A stretch of 37,410 nt of DNA from Sulfurimonas sp. GTDB lineage: Bacteria > Campylobacterota > Campylobacteria > Campylobacterales > Sulfurimonadaceae. The stretch lies in the NCBI RefSeq assembly GCF_028694895.1, contig NZ_JAQVKA010000010.1, forward strand, positions 1-37,410, given 5' to 3'. Each line of letters starts with the position of its first letter. Position 1 is the stretch's first letter. Positions 16,999 to 24,532 of the stretch are shown piece by piece. Under the pieces are notes generated by a model. That model saw only the letters and a program-made list of their open reading frames with translations. It was not told the DNA's origin and made no database searches. The position numbers were made by a program, and so were the translations under genes.

Positions 16999-17424
16999 CT
17001 ATTGTGTCTGTTTTGTGAGATATTCTTGCGAAACATCAACTAAAAATCTTTTTGCTAAAAACTTTCTTCCTATTAGCATTGGATATTTCATATCGGAGCG
17101 ATTTGTCAAAGAGATAACTGTGAGGTAACTTTTACCAAAGAAGTCAACTTTCACCCTAATAGAAGGCCTGTTCTGAGTCTCTCCATTGGAACTTTTTACT
17201 CTTTTCATCTGATAAAGAGGAAGCGATATTTTTTTCCCATGATATGCCTCATGAACTTCATCAAGCAACCTAAAGTGAACAATGTCATCTTCATCTATAT
17301 ATATATCATCGCAGTGCAGGGCATTTGAATCAGCTCCAGTATCAACTTTCGCGTCAAGGTTATAAAGTTCTAAATCTGGGATTGATATAATCTCTTTTGT
17401 ACCAATAATTTTCTTTTTTAACAT
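16999..17424 (-). CDS. rimB: Retropepsin-like ATP-dependent zinc protease (RimB type)
   Basis: 141 residues, the full length for this family. AKVDTGADSNALH (25-37) carries the aspartyl-protease-like DTGA motif, and MLIGRKFL near the end is the second conserved strand. This family (DUF785) is regularly encoded with rimK; in Pseudomonas the RimB member acts on glutamylated S6. The family name says zinc protease, but the fold is pepsin-like, so the mechanism is uncertain. It is the first gene of the minus-strand run, 26 bases from a TATAAT on that strand. The symbol is by analogy with the Pseudomonas rimABK operon. Confidence 0.85.
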   Translation of the reverse strand: MLKKKIIGTKEIISIPDLELYNLDAKVDTGADSNALHCDDIYIDEDDIVHFRLLDEVHEAYHGKKISLPLYQMKRVKSSNGETQNRPSIRVKVDFFGKSYLTVISLTNRSDMKYPMLIGRKFLAKRFLVDVSQEYLTKQTQ

Positions 17425-17449
17425 TGAGCAAATCCGATATTTTGGGTAG

Positions 17450-17455
17450 ATTATA
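17450..17455 (-). promoter_or_regulatory. Putative -10 box for the rimB-rimK operon
   Basis: TATAAT on the minus strand, ending 26 bases before the rimB-like start. Since the six genes to 11718 have gaps of 17 bases or less, this promoter may drive all of them. Confidence 0.5.
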
Positions 17456-17526
17456 ACATATTTTCTCTAAGTGAAATAGGAGTTTCCTTTAAGGTTATTT
17501 TTAGCAAATTTTTTTTTATTTGTGAG

Positions 17527-17532
17527 TATAAT
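17527..17532 (+). promoter_or_regulatory. Putative -10 box for the small acidic protein gene
   Basis: TATAAT after a run of nine Ts (TTTTTTTTTA), the usual look of a Campylobacterota sigma70 promoter. It overlaps the left end of the palindrome at 17531-17548. Confidence 0.55.
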
Positions 17533-17548
17533 TTTGTTTGAACAAAAT
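17531..17548. promoter_or_regulatory. 18-bp palindrome at the promoter, possible operator
   Basis: ATTTTGTTTGAACAAAAT: two perfect 8-base arms around TG. It overlaps the -10 box and should cover the transcription start, so it could be a repressor site or a 5' RNA hairpin. Confidence 0.45.
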
Positions 17549-17564
17549 GGAAATTAGGGTCTTG

Positions 17565-17648
17565 ATGGTAAGTACATTAAGAGTGTTGCGTGTATTGCGT
17601 AATAAAATTCACAGTAGTGAAATGTATTTGTTAAGAGGGCAAATATGA
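17565..17648 (+). CDS. Possible 27-codon leader peptide
   Basis: ATG at 17565 with AGGG upstream, ending in a TGA that overlaps the next ATG as ATGA. The peptide (MVSTLRVLRVLRNKIHSSEM and seven more) is basic and contains a repeated LRV. The SD of the following gene (AAGAGGG) lies in its last codons, so translation of the two would be coupled. It may be a coincidence of an open leader. Confidence 0.3.
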   Translation: MVSTLRVLRVLRNKIHSSEMYLLRGQI

Positions 17649-17887
17649 CGTTTAAAGATTTAGAATTTATTCTCGAACTAAATGTGGTAATGAGAAAAGA
17701 TATCGATTATATCTTAGATTTTAGTAGAAAAAATGGCATCGATAACGAAGGTATAGATGACGAACTAAATAAAATGGGTTATGAGAGAATCGTTGAAAAT
17801 GAGCTTGAGTATGGATTGGATGAAGATGAGTATGAACATACAGAAAAGTTTCAACATAGAAACAAATTTTCAGAAGATTACGATTAA
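17645..17887 (+). CDS. Small acidic protein of unknown function
   Basis: 80 residues with a good SD (AAGAGGG). The protein is strongly acidic, roughly 25 Asp/Glu against 10 Lys/Arg, with the acid clustered in the last third (LDEDEYEHTEK). No signal peptide, membrane segment or cysteine is present; the first 60 residues look helical. I recognise no family. It lies alone between the divergent rimB operon and the convergent proB, so context gives no function. Acidic proteins of this size can be nucleic-acid mimics or regulators, but nothing here shows that. Confidence 0.75.
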   Translation: MTFKDLEFILELNVVMRKDIDYILDFSRKNGIDNEGIDDELNKMGYERIVENELEYGLDEDEYEHTEKFQHRNKFSEDYD

Positions 17888-17896
17888 GTAGAGAGT

Positions 17897-17922
17897 TTGA
17901 TAGCACGCTTCTGCGCTATCAA
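17897..17922. terminator. Bidirectional terminator candidate between acidic gene and proB
   Basis: TTGATAGC pairs with GCTATCAA (8 bp) around a 10-base loop, ten bases after the plus-strand stop and eight before the proB stop. A T-run follows on the plus strand at 17932-17938, a little distant. Confidence 0.5.
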
Positions 17923-17929
17923 TCATTAA

Positions 17930-18694
17930 CTATTTTTTTACCTCAAAAATAGTTCCTAGTGTGTGTTTGTCTTGTAAAAGATATGATTCTGCAGCACTAA
18001 GGTCAAATCCATTACATAAAAACATTTTAAGTCCTTTTTTTATCAAAAAATCTGCAGCTTTTAATTTTGTCACTATACCACCGGTTGCAAACTCATTATT
18101 TGGTGTTGATTCATCAAAAAGTAAATCTTGTGGAATTTCATTTATTATTTTATAAATTTTGGCATCTTTATTCTCTTGCGGATTTTTATCATAATAACCA
18201 TCAATGTCACTTAGTATAACTAGCAATTCTGCTCCAGTAGCATGCGCGACATTTGCGGATAGTTGATCATTATCACCAAAGAGCTGTTCTGGAGTGGAAC
18301 TTATATCATTTTCATTTATGATAGGTAAAATCCCATTGTCTAAATGTGCATCAATAATCTCTTGAAACATAGTTACTCTTTTTCCTGAGTCAAAATCATC
18401 CTCTGTGAGTAAAATTTGTGCTGTTGGGATATCATAAATATCAAATTTATTCTTATAAGCTGTCATTAAAATAGGCTGGCCAGCCGCAGCAAGCGCTCTT
18501 TTACCAATCTGTTTTCTCTTATCTAACTTAAGCGTTGAATAGCCCGCTGCAACAGCTCCAGACGTTACTAGAATAACCTTATATCTTGTTCTTAGCTTGG
18601 CTATTAGCGTTACAAGATTGAGCATACGCACTTTAGCAATTTCGTTGTTTTGCGTTAAAACTGCTGTTCCAACTTTTACTACAACTCTTTTCAT
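17930..18694 (-). CDS. proB: Glutamate 5-kinase, short form without PUA domain
   Basis: 254 residues covering the amino-acid kinase fold only: VVVKVGTAVLT (phosphate loop), VTSGAVAAG, PIINENDISS, FGDNDQLSA (glutamate and Mg binding) and TGGIVTKLKAA. It phosphorylates glutamate in the first step of proline synthesis. The E. coli enzyme has an extra C-terminal PUA domain of about 100 residues; Campylobacter-type ProB lacks it, as here. AAAGGAAG before the ATG is a strong SD. The gene is alone; proA is not adjacent. An Obg gene, often upstream of proB in this phylum, is absent. Confidence 0.93.
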   Translation of the reverse strand: MKRVVVKVGTAVLTQNNEIAKVRMLNLVTLIAKLRTRYKVILVTSGAVAAGYSTLKLDKRKQIGKRALAAAGQPILMTAYKNKFDIYDIPTAQILLTEDDFDSGKRVTMFQEIIDAHLDNGILPIINENDISSTPEQLFGDNDQLSANVAHATGAELLVILSDIDGYYDKNPQENKDAKIYKIINEIPQDLLFDESTPNNEFATGGIVTKLKAADFLIKKGLKMFLCNGFDLSAAESYLLQDKHTLGTIFEVKK

Positions 18695-18754
18695 AAACTT
18701 CCTTTATATTTTAAAGATGCTCCTATTGTAACAAGTCAAACATTTTATTTTTAT

Positions 18755-18760
18755 TATAAT
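18755..18760 (+). promoter_or_regulatory. Putative -10 box upstream of the coiled-coil/ZapA-like pair
   Basis: TATAAT after a T-rich stretch, 82 bases before the start. A second TATAAT at 18821-18826 would give a leader of about ten bases; which one is used cannot be told. Confidence 0.35.
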
Positions 18761-18842
18761 GAGTAGTTAGAAGAGTTAATGGCCATAGATAAATTACAAA
18801 TTATGATAGAATTGTGTTTATATAATTTAGATAGGATTTTTT

Positions 18843-19070
18843 ATGCATGAAGAGACAACTTTAACAAAACTAAACGATAAAATATCAACAATTGTGGAAC
18901 ATTATAAAGCATTAAAAGAGGAAACTGAGACGCTTAGGCTTGAGAATGTAAGACTTAAAGCCGAGAGTGGACTAAAGAGCCAAGAGATAGAAAAACTTAT
19001 AGAACAAAATGCACTTAAAGATTCTGAGATAGAGTCAATTGTAGATAAACTAGAAAGTATTATGGCCTGA
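18843..19070 (+). CDS. Small coiled-coil protein, possible cell-division partner of ZapA
   Basis: 75 residues, nearly all predicted coiled coil: heptad-like leucines and isoleucines run from KLNDKIS to DKLESIMA with many Glu and Lys. AGGA precedes the ATG. It is followed after four bases by a ZapA-like gene. E. coli ZapB is also an 80-residue coiled coil that binds ZapA, so the pair may be functionally similar, though common descent with ZapB is not shown by the sequence. Confidence 0.7.
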   Translation: MHEETTLTKLNDKISTIVEHYKALKEETETLRLENVRLKAESGLKSQEIEKLIEQNALKDSEIESIVDKLESIMA

Positions 19071-19074
19071 GAAG

Positions 19075-19293
19075 ATGAGTAAAAAAATAGGATTAAACAT
19101 AGGTGGCCGCCGTTTTGATGTTGATGTTGATGATCAATTTGCATCTTTTTTAGAAAGAGAGATGAGAGCAGATTTTAATATAGAAGGGAATAACGATTTA
19201 AAAGCGCTACTTCATGCGTATGTACGCAAAAATCATGAGTTATATCTTCAAGAGCAAAAGATAGAAGAAATCACAAAAAAATTAGAAATCTAA
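19075..19293 (+). CDS. zapA: ZapA-like cell division protein
   Basis: 72 residues. The start KKIGLNIGGRRFDVDVDDQ resembles the ZapA N-terminal beta strands (hydrophobic-x-I-x-GR-x-[FY]), and the C-terminal half is a helix ending in a coiled coil (LYLQEQKIEEITKKLEI). ZapA tetramers cross-link FtsZ protofilaments at the division site. It is shorter than the ~100-residue E. coli protein but normal for the Campylobacterota form as I know it. Its neighbour is the coiled-coil gene just upstream; the pair forms a short operon. The symbol is probable, not certain. Confidence 0.62.
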   Translation: MSKKIGLNIGGRRFDVDVDDQFASFLEREMRADFNIEGNNDLKALLHAYVRKNHELYLQEQKIEEITKKLEI

Positions 19294-19326
19294 TACAAGA
19301 TTTATTCTTATATAAGTTAAGAGTGA

Positions 19327-19332
19327 TATAAT
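19327..19332 (+). promoter_or_regulatory. Putative -10 box for tRNA-Arg
   Basis: TATAAT 26 bases before the mature 5' end of the tRNA, leaving a short leader for RNase P. Confidence 0.5.
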
Positions 19333-19358
19333 TCCATCCTCTTTAATAGAGATGGTGT

Positions 19359-19435
19359 GCGCTCGTAGCTCAGCTGGATAGAGCACTGGTTTGCGGTACC
19401 AGCGGTCACACGTTCGAATCGTGTCGGGCGCACCA
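19359..19435 (+). tRNA. tRNA-Arg(GCG)
   Basis: Complete cloverleaf: acceptor GCGCTCG/CGGGCGC, D-arm GCTC/GAGC, anticodon stem CTGGT/ACCAG with loop TTGCGGT (anticodon GCG), T-arm ACACG TTCGAAT CGTGT, A73 and encoded CCA; 77 nt. The D-loop AGCTGGATA contains the A20 that marks arginine tRNAs. Most bacteria read CGU/CGC with an ACG anticodon modified to inosine; here the first anticodon base is G. Confidence 0.95.
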
Positions 19436-19445
19436 TTTAGTAAAA

Positions 19446-19460
19446 TGCCTAATTTAGGCA
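19446..19460 (-). terminator. Terminator-like hairpin after trpA
   Basis: On the minus strand TGCCTA-AAT-TAGGCA is followed at once by TTTT. It lies 13 bases past the trpA stop and 11 past the convergent tRNA-Arg. The stem is short (6 bp). Confidence 0.45.
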
Positions 19461-19472
19461 CCTTCGCAAATT

Positions 19473-20213
19473 TTAACTATTTATCTCACTCTTTAAAATT
19501 TTAGCAAGCTCACTACAGTTACTTATTTTTTCTTTATAACTCAGAGTTTCATCTAAGAGTATCTCTACAAAAGCACTTCCTACTATTACGCCATCAGCAC
19601 CTTTTACTTTATCTTTTGCTGTTTTTTTATTTACTCCAAAACCTACATAGATAGGTGTTTGTGTAAACTCTTTTATATTTGATAAAATTGGTTGTAAGTC
19701 CTCTGCCTTACCAGAGCCAGTAATACCTGTATAAGCAACCATATAGATAAACTTCTTAGACCCTTTTACTATCTGCGCAATTCTCTCTTTAGAGTCAGTT
19801 GGTGCTACAAAACTAATGTTTGAGAGAGCGTTTGCCTCAAAGAGGTTATTAAACGCTGAACTCTCTTCATGTGGTAAGTCAGGGATAATAAACCCACTTA
19901 GCCCAATCTCTTTTGCAAAAGGGAGTAGTTTTTGCATATCTTGTTGATAGAAGCTATTGAAGTATCCCATCCAAAGAGTATCAACTTTAGGTGCAACTTC
20001 TTTAGAAATCTCTACAAGATCTTTAAATCTAAATCCAGACTCAAGCGCTCTATGATTTGCAAGCTCTATTAAAGGGCCATCTGCCACTGGGTCTGAAAAA
20101 GGAACTCCAAGTTCAAGTGTATCTACTCCATTTTCACTTAGTGCTAATGACAAATCAACACTAAAAGATTTTTCTGGGTAACCAGATGTAATATATGCTA
20201 CTAATTTTTTCAA
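19473..20213 (-). CDS. trpA: Tryptophan synthase alpha subunit
   Basis: 246 residues. Catalytic residues stand in LELGVPFSDPVADGP: Glu34 and Asp45 match Glu49 and Asp60 of the E. coli enzyme. Later motifs are YTGITGSG (phosphate loop) and GFGVNKKTA with GVIVGSA. TrpA cleaves indole-glycerol phosphate and passes indole to TrpB. Normally it sits next to trpB; here it stands apart from other trp genes and overlaps the end of an HPt gene by four bases (ATGA), implying coupled translation with a signalling protein. A hairpin with TTTT follows it. Confidence 0.96.
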   Translation of the reverse strand: MKKLVAYITSGYPEKSFSVDLSLALSENGVDTLELGVPFSDPVADGPLIELANHRALESGFRFKDLVEISKEVAPKVDTLWMGYFNSFYQQDMQKLLPFAKEIGLSGFIIPDLPHEESSAFNNLFEANALSNISFVAPTDSKERIAQIVKGSKKFIYMVAYTGITGSGKAEDLQPILSNIKEFTQTPIYVGFGVNKKTAKDKVKGADGVIVGSAFVEILLDETLSYKEKISNCSELAKILKSEINS

Positions 20214-20614
20214 TTGTTTTCCAAATCAGGTAATTTTAATAGAGAAAATTTTATATGGCTTAGCTCATTATCAACTCTTAAATCATTTTTCCAAGTATTA
20301 AACATATCGCTAATCTCAAGTAACCAATTTATAGTCTCTTCATTAACGCTTGAATAATTTGTCTTGATATTTTCAAGCGCATCTTCAACAAAAGCTGCAA
20401 GTTTTGTCATTGGCGTGATTTTTAAATAAGCTGAAGCTGATTTGATATTGTGAAAAACACGAAATAATTCACTAATACTTAGCTCGTACATGCTAGGCTT
20501 TGATAAATCTATGATCATAACATCCATAGAATCAACCATCATGGAGTAGTGCTCAAGGAACTCATCAACTATTTCATAATCAAAAGTAGAATCTAAATCA
20601 CTTTTTACGCCCAT
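20210..20614 (-). CDS. HPt (histidine phosphotransfer) domain protein
   Basis: About 134 residues from the ATG at 20614, chosen because AGGGGAG lies nine bases upstream; the ATG at 20638 has no SD. FRVFHNIKSASAYL (51-64) is the HPt core with phospho-accepting His55 and the following Lys58, then a helical bundle (MTKLAAFVEDALE). Free HPt proteins relay phosphate between hybrid kinases and response regulators. No kinase is adjacent; a CheY-like regulator lies 6 kb away on the other strand. It overlaps trpA by four bases. Confidence 0.78.
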   Translation of the reverse strand: MGVKSDLDSTFDYEIVDEFLEHYSMMVDSMDVMIIDLSKPSMYELSISELFRVFHNIKSASAYLKITPMTKLAAFVEDALENIKTNYSSVNEETINWLLEISDMFNTWKNDLRVDNELSHIKFSLLKLPDLENN

Positions 20615-20690
20615 AAAGTATTTCTCCCCTAAGTCCAAAATTATATCTATTTTTAGTTAAAATACTTTTTATTAAAATAAAGAGTTGAAT

Positions 20691-21482
20691 ATGGCAAAAA
20701 AAATGACAATAACTTCTATCAAGAAAAGTAAAGGCTCGCATCCTTTGGTTATGATAACTGCTTATGATGCACTTTTTGCAAGGCTTTTTGAATCAAGTGC
20801 AGATATGATTTTAGTTGGTGATAGTTTAAATATGAGCTTTGCTGGAAGAGCTGATACACTTAGTGCAACACTTTCTCAGATGATATATCATACAAACGCG
20901 GTTGCAATGGGAGCAAAAAATAGTTTTATAGTTTGTGATATGCCTTTTGGAACGTACATAAACAAAGATGAGGCGCTTAGAAATGGCATCAAAGTTTTTC
21001 AAGAATCAAGTGCAGATGCTCTTAAAATCGAGGGTGGAGAAGATAAGGCTGAGATAGTTAGCCATCTTTGCTCAAACGGAATCGCAGTATGTGGACACAT
21101 TGGACTTTTACCACAAGCTTTTAGAAGTGAAGGCGGTTATAAAGTAAAAGGAAAAACAGAGGATGAGAAAATTCAACTCATAAAAGATGCTAAGGCTATA
21201 GAGAAGGCAGGTGCTTTTTGTATGGTTATAGAGGGAGTAAAGGCAGAAGTTGCGGCAGAGGTTGCAGCATCAGTAAAGATTCCAGTTATAGGAATTGGCG
21301 CTGGCAAGGATGTAGATGGGCAAGTTCTTGTGTTTTCTGATATGCTTGGGCTCTTTGAGGAATTTACGCCAAAGTTTGTAAAAAAATACCTTGATGGCGC
21401 TTCTTTAGTTAAAGAGGCAATAAAGAGTTATGCCGATGAGGTTAAAACAAGAGAGTTTCCTCAAGATATACATACCTATTAA
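20691..21482 (+). CDS. panB: 3-methyl-2-oxobutanoate hydroxymethyltransferase (ketopantoate hydroxymethyltransferase)
   Basis: About 263 residues from the ATG at 20691 (an in-frame TTG two codons earlier is less likely). Family motifs: [22 protein letters not shown] (metal-binding Asp), [17 protein letters not shown], and [21 protein letters not shown]. PanB makes ketopantoate from 2-oxoisovalerate with methylene-tetrahydrofolate, the first committed step to pantothenate and CoA. It heads a plus-strand run with ruvB (8 bases downstream) and a transporter. panC and panD are not adjacent. Confidence 0.96.
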   Translation: MAKKMTITSIKKSKGSHPLVMITAYDALFARLFESSADMILVGDSLNMSFAGRADTLSATLSQMIYHTNAVAMGAKNSFIVCDMPFGTYINKDEALRNGIKVFQESSADALKIEGGEDKAEIVSHLCSNGIAVCGHIGLLPQAFRSEGGYKVKGKTEDEKIQLIKDAKAIEKAGAFCMVIEGVKAEVAAEVAASVKIPVIGIGAGKDVDGQVLVFSDMLGLFEEFTPKFVKKYLDGASLVKEAIKSYADEVKTREFPQDIHTY

Positions 21483-21490
21483 GAGAAGAT

Positions 21491-22504
21491 ATGCAAAGAA
21501 TAGTTGAGATAGAGCGTTTTGATAGCGAAGAGATTGTTGAGGTAACTCTTCGCCCTAGTGCATGGAGTGAATACATTGGACAAGAACAGATTAAAAAAAA
21601 CCTTGGTGTTTTTATAGAGGCTAGTAAAAAAAGAGCAGAAGCACTTGACCATGTTCTTTTTTATGGACCTCCTGGGCTTGGCAAAACAACGTTAGCTCTT
21701 ATTATTGCAACTGAGATGAATGCAAATATAAAAGTAACTGCAGCACCTATGATAGAAAAAAGTGGCGATTTAGCAGCGATTTTAACAAACTTGGAAGAGG
21801 GAGATATACTCTTTATAGATGAGATTCATCGTCTCTCTCCAGCCGTTGAAGAGATATTATACTCCTCAATGGAGGACTTTCGTATAGATATCATCATAGG
21901 AAGTGGGCCAGCTGCTCAAACTCTAAAGATAGACCTTCCACGCTTTACTCTCATCGGGGCTACAACAAGAGCTGGAATGTTATCAAATCCTCTTCGTGAT
22001 AGATTTGGAATGAACTTTAGAATGCAGTTTTACTCACCAGAGGAACTCTCTAAAATAATCTCTCAAGCCTCTTTAAAATTAAATAAAAAAATAGCAGATG
22101 AAGCGTGCGCGGAGATAGCAAAAAGAAGTAGAGGAACTCCTCGTATAGCACTTAGGCTACTGCGTCGTGTAAGGGATTTTGCAGATGTTGCTAATGAGCA
22201 AGATATAAAGCACACACGGGCTCAATATGCGCTTGATGAGCTTGGTATAAATTCGCATGGGTTTGATGAGATGGATATCAAGCTTTTAAATCTTTTGGTT
22301 AGTGCTAACGGAAGAGCGATGGGGCTTAGTACAATTGCAGCCGCTCTTAGTGAAGATGAGGGGACAGTCGAGGATGTACTAGAGCCTTATCTTATAGCAA
22401 ATGGTTATCTAGAGAGAACTGCTAAAGGAAGAAAAGCAACACCTTCAACTTATAAAATATTAAATGTTACAATGCCGGTAATTGATGATGGAGGTCTTTT
22501 TTGA
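21491..22504 (+). CDS. ruvB: Holliday junction branch migration helicase RuvB
   Basis: 337 residues, the family length. N-terminal [11 protein letters not shown], Walker A GPPGLGKT (59-66), Walker B FIDEIH (about 108-113), sensor 1 LIGATTRAG, arginine finger region DRFGMNF and the C-terminal winged helix ([10 protein letters not shown]). RuvB hexamers drive branch migration with RuvA. GAAGA precedes the ATG. Its last codons contain the GGAGG that serves the next gene, and the two overlap by four bases. Confidence 0.98.
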   Translation: MQRIVEIERFDSEEIVEVTLRPSAWSEYIGQEQIKKNLGVFIEASKKRAEALDHVLFYGPPGLGKTTLALIIATEMNANIKVTAAPMIEKSGDLAAILTNLEEGDILFIDEIHRLSPAVEEILYSSMEDFRIDIIIGSGPAAQTLKIDLPRFTLIGATTRAGMLSNPLRDRFGMNFRMQFYSPEELSKIISQASLKLNKKIADEACAEIAKRSRGTPRIALRLLRRVRDFADVANEQDIKHTRAQYALDELGINSHGFDEMDIKLLNLLVSANGRAMGLSTIAAALSEDEGTVEDVLEPYLIANGYLERTAKGRKATPSTYKILNVTMPVIDDGGLF

Positions 22505-23544
22505 AACCACAATATTTTGTAGCGATACTTTTTGTAACATCACTTTATTGGATGTATCTTCTTTATGCTCCATTTTTACTAGGGATAATTATCGCTGCGC
22601 TTTTAGCAATCTCTACTTCAAATATTCATAATTTTTTTGAAAAGGTATTAAAGTCAAAGTTCTTAGCAGCTCTTTTTTCTAGTATTTTATTAGCTGTGCT
22701 ATTTTTTGTACCACTTGGATATTTTTTAGTAACTCTTAGTATCCAGTTAAATAGTGTAGATCCTGCTGTTTTTAAAAATATTGAGATAACGATAAGAGAT
22801 TTCTTGGCAAATCCGCCAGAGTATTTTCTGTTTTTAAAACCTTATATGGATAGTACGATACAAGATATCAGTATAAACTCTATTGCTTCGTATATATTTT
22901 CATTTACAGGAAATATTGGCTCTTTGAGCGTAGCATATTTAAAAAATGCATTTTTAGTAATTATCTTTTACTTCTTTGCTCAATATAGCGGTGGCTTTAT
23001 TATTGATTTATTAAAAAGAGTTGTTCAGATGTCAGTAGATGAAACTACGTTGCTAGCAAAAGAGTTGTCCTCTGTTATGAGTGTTGTTTTTTACTCTATC
23101 ATCATAAATGCAATGTTTCAAGGGATACTTTTTGGTCTAGCAGTATCGTATATGGGTTACAATGGACTTCTTTTTGGAATCATGTACGGGTTTGCTTCGC
23201 TTATCCCAGTGGTTGGAGGCGTTATAATGTGGCTTCCATTTACTCTTTATGAGTTTTCTATAGGGGAGAGCTCAAATGCTATTTTTATAGCACTATATAC
23301 AGTTATAGTAATCTCTATAATAGCGGATACATTTGTCAAACCATTGATTATAAAAGAGCTAAATATAAGACTCTTAAAAGAGGATGATGCTAGGATGAAT
23401 GAGCTTATCATCTTCTTTGCAATCATTGCTGGACTTACAACTTTTGGCTTTTGGGGTATGATTTTAGGGCCTGCAATTACTGCTTTTTTCCTTACAATAT
23501 TAAAACTATTTGAGGCAAGAACAAAAGAGTATGAGGGGGCTTAA
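22501..23544 (+). CDS. AI-2E family transporter (PerM/YdiK/TqsA type)
   Basis: 347 residues with about seven or eight membrane helices. The start is a TTG overlapping the ruvB stop, supported by a strong GGAGG six bases upstream. Typical AI-2E signatures are the paired short N-terminal helices, a ~60-residue soluble segment (residues 80-130), [19 protein letters not shown] and a late [14 protein letters not shown]. Family members export small molecules; examples include a Na+/H+ antiporter and an autoinducer-2 exporter. Substrate here is unknown. It ends overlapping the convergent acyltransferase gene by four bases. Confidence 0.87.
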   Translation: MKPQYFVAILFVTSLYWMYLLYAPFLLGIIIAALLAISTSNIHNFFEKVLKSKFLAALFSSILLAVLFFVPLGYFLVTLSIQLNSVDPAVFKNIEITIRDFLANPPEYFLFLKPYMDSTIQDISINSIASYIFSFTGNIGSLSVAYLKNAFLVIIFYFFAQYSGGFIIDLLKRVVQMSVDETTLLAKELSSVMSVVFYSIIINAMFQGILFGLAVSYMGYNGLLFGIMYGFASLIPVVGGVIMWLPFTLYEFSIGESSNAIFIALYTVIVISIIADTFVKPLIIKELNIRLLKEDDARMNELIIFFAIIAGLTTFGFWGMILGPAITAFFLTILKLFEARTKEYEGA

Positions 23545-24431
23545 CTCTTTTTTTTATAGATTTGAGGGTAATTACTTTTAAATCTTCTGTGTATCCAAAA
23601 CCAAAACTTTGGCTCATCAAATATAAGCTTTGTGAGCCAGTCTGCTTGAAGTTGTGTTGCTTTTTTTATATCCTCTTTTTCATCATCACTTCTTGGCACG
23701 ACAATCTCATCAAAAAATATAAGAGTGTAATTCTCTTCATCATCTGTTTTTATGGTTGTTGGAATAATTGCAGCATTATATTTTCTAGCCAAATATGCTG
23801 GAGTTGCACTCTGATGAACTCTTTTACCTAGAAAATCAACTTCAACACCCTCTCTTTGATTGATTGCAGTGTCTATGAGTATCCCACTAGCTTGCCCATT
23901 TTTAACAAGTTTTATAAGTGGTTTAATGACATTTGATTTCTCTAGTGATTTATTTGAAAATTTAGAGCGAGACTCTAATACCCAGTTTTGATAATCCAAG
24001 TTTTTCATCTTTTTAAATATAGCGTGTACACTCTCAACTGAGTTCCCAATTGCCGCTGCTCCAAGCTCCCAAGCGCAGTAATGAGACGTTACATATATGA
24101 TGGCTTTTCCCTCTTTGTGAGCTTGATGAACAACTTCTATATTTTTTATAGTTACCTTTTTCTCAAGCTCTTCTTTGCTCATATGCCTTAGTTCCATTAG
24201 GTGAAGAAAATTAAGCAGTAGATTTTTAAAACTATATTTGATGATCTCTTTTTTCTTTTCTTGGCTTATCGTATCTTCATAGATAAAGTCTAAATTTATA
24301 TATCCTATATTTCTATATCTTGATGAGAGATAGTATGCCATGTTTGCCAATAAAACAAAAAAACTTTTACGTAGTTTTTTTGGCATAACCATCAAAAACT
24401 TTTCAAAGAGTAAAAAAAATTTAAAACCCAT
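23541..24431 (-). CDS. lpxL: Lipid A biosynthesis acyltransferase (LpxL/HtrB family)
   Basis: 296 residues. An N-terminal hydrophobic helix precedes the acyltransferase motif TSHYCAWE, with the HX4E pair His117 and Glu122, and later GILIDTAINQREGVEVDFLG and FWFWIHRRFKS, both typical of LpxL/LpxM. These inner-membrane enzymes add the secondary acyl chains to lipid A. It is a single gene divergent from the PDC-domain gene; SD is weak. Whether it is LpxL or LpxM type cannot be settled by eye. Confidence 0.88.
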   Translation of the reverse strand: MGFKFFLLFEKFLMVMPKKLRKSFFVLLANMAYYLSSRYRNIGYINLDFIYEDTISQEKKKEIIKYSFKNLLLNFLHLMELRHMSKEELEKKVTIKNIEVVHQAHKEGKAIIYVTSHYCAWELGAAAIGNSVESVHAIFKKMKNLDYQNWVLESRSKFSNKSLEKSNVIKPLIKLVKNGQASGILIDTAINQREGVEVDFLGKRVHQSATPAYLARKYNAAIIPTTIKTDDEENYTLIFFDEIVVPRSDDEKEDIKKATQLQADWLTKLIFDEPKFWFWIHRRFKSNYPQIYKKKS

Positions 24432-24495
24432 TATTAATATAATCCCTACTACAAATTTAAAAGCCGATTATATCAAAATGTAAAGATGCCTTTGG

Positions 24496-24501
24496 TATAA
24501 T
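24496..24501 (+). promoter_or_regulatory. Putative -10 box for the PDC-hisH-hisA run
   Basis: TATAAT 32 bases before the start of the PDC-domain gene, which overlaps hisH. Confidence 0.5.
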
Positions 24502-24532
24502 TGCCATTATTTAATAAAACAAGGCGGAAAAA

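Noticed and set aside
18779-18850. 23-codon frame overlapping the start of the coiled-coil gene
   Set aside because: SD is poor and a -10-like box lies inside it; open frames of this length are common in AT-rich DNA.
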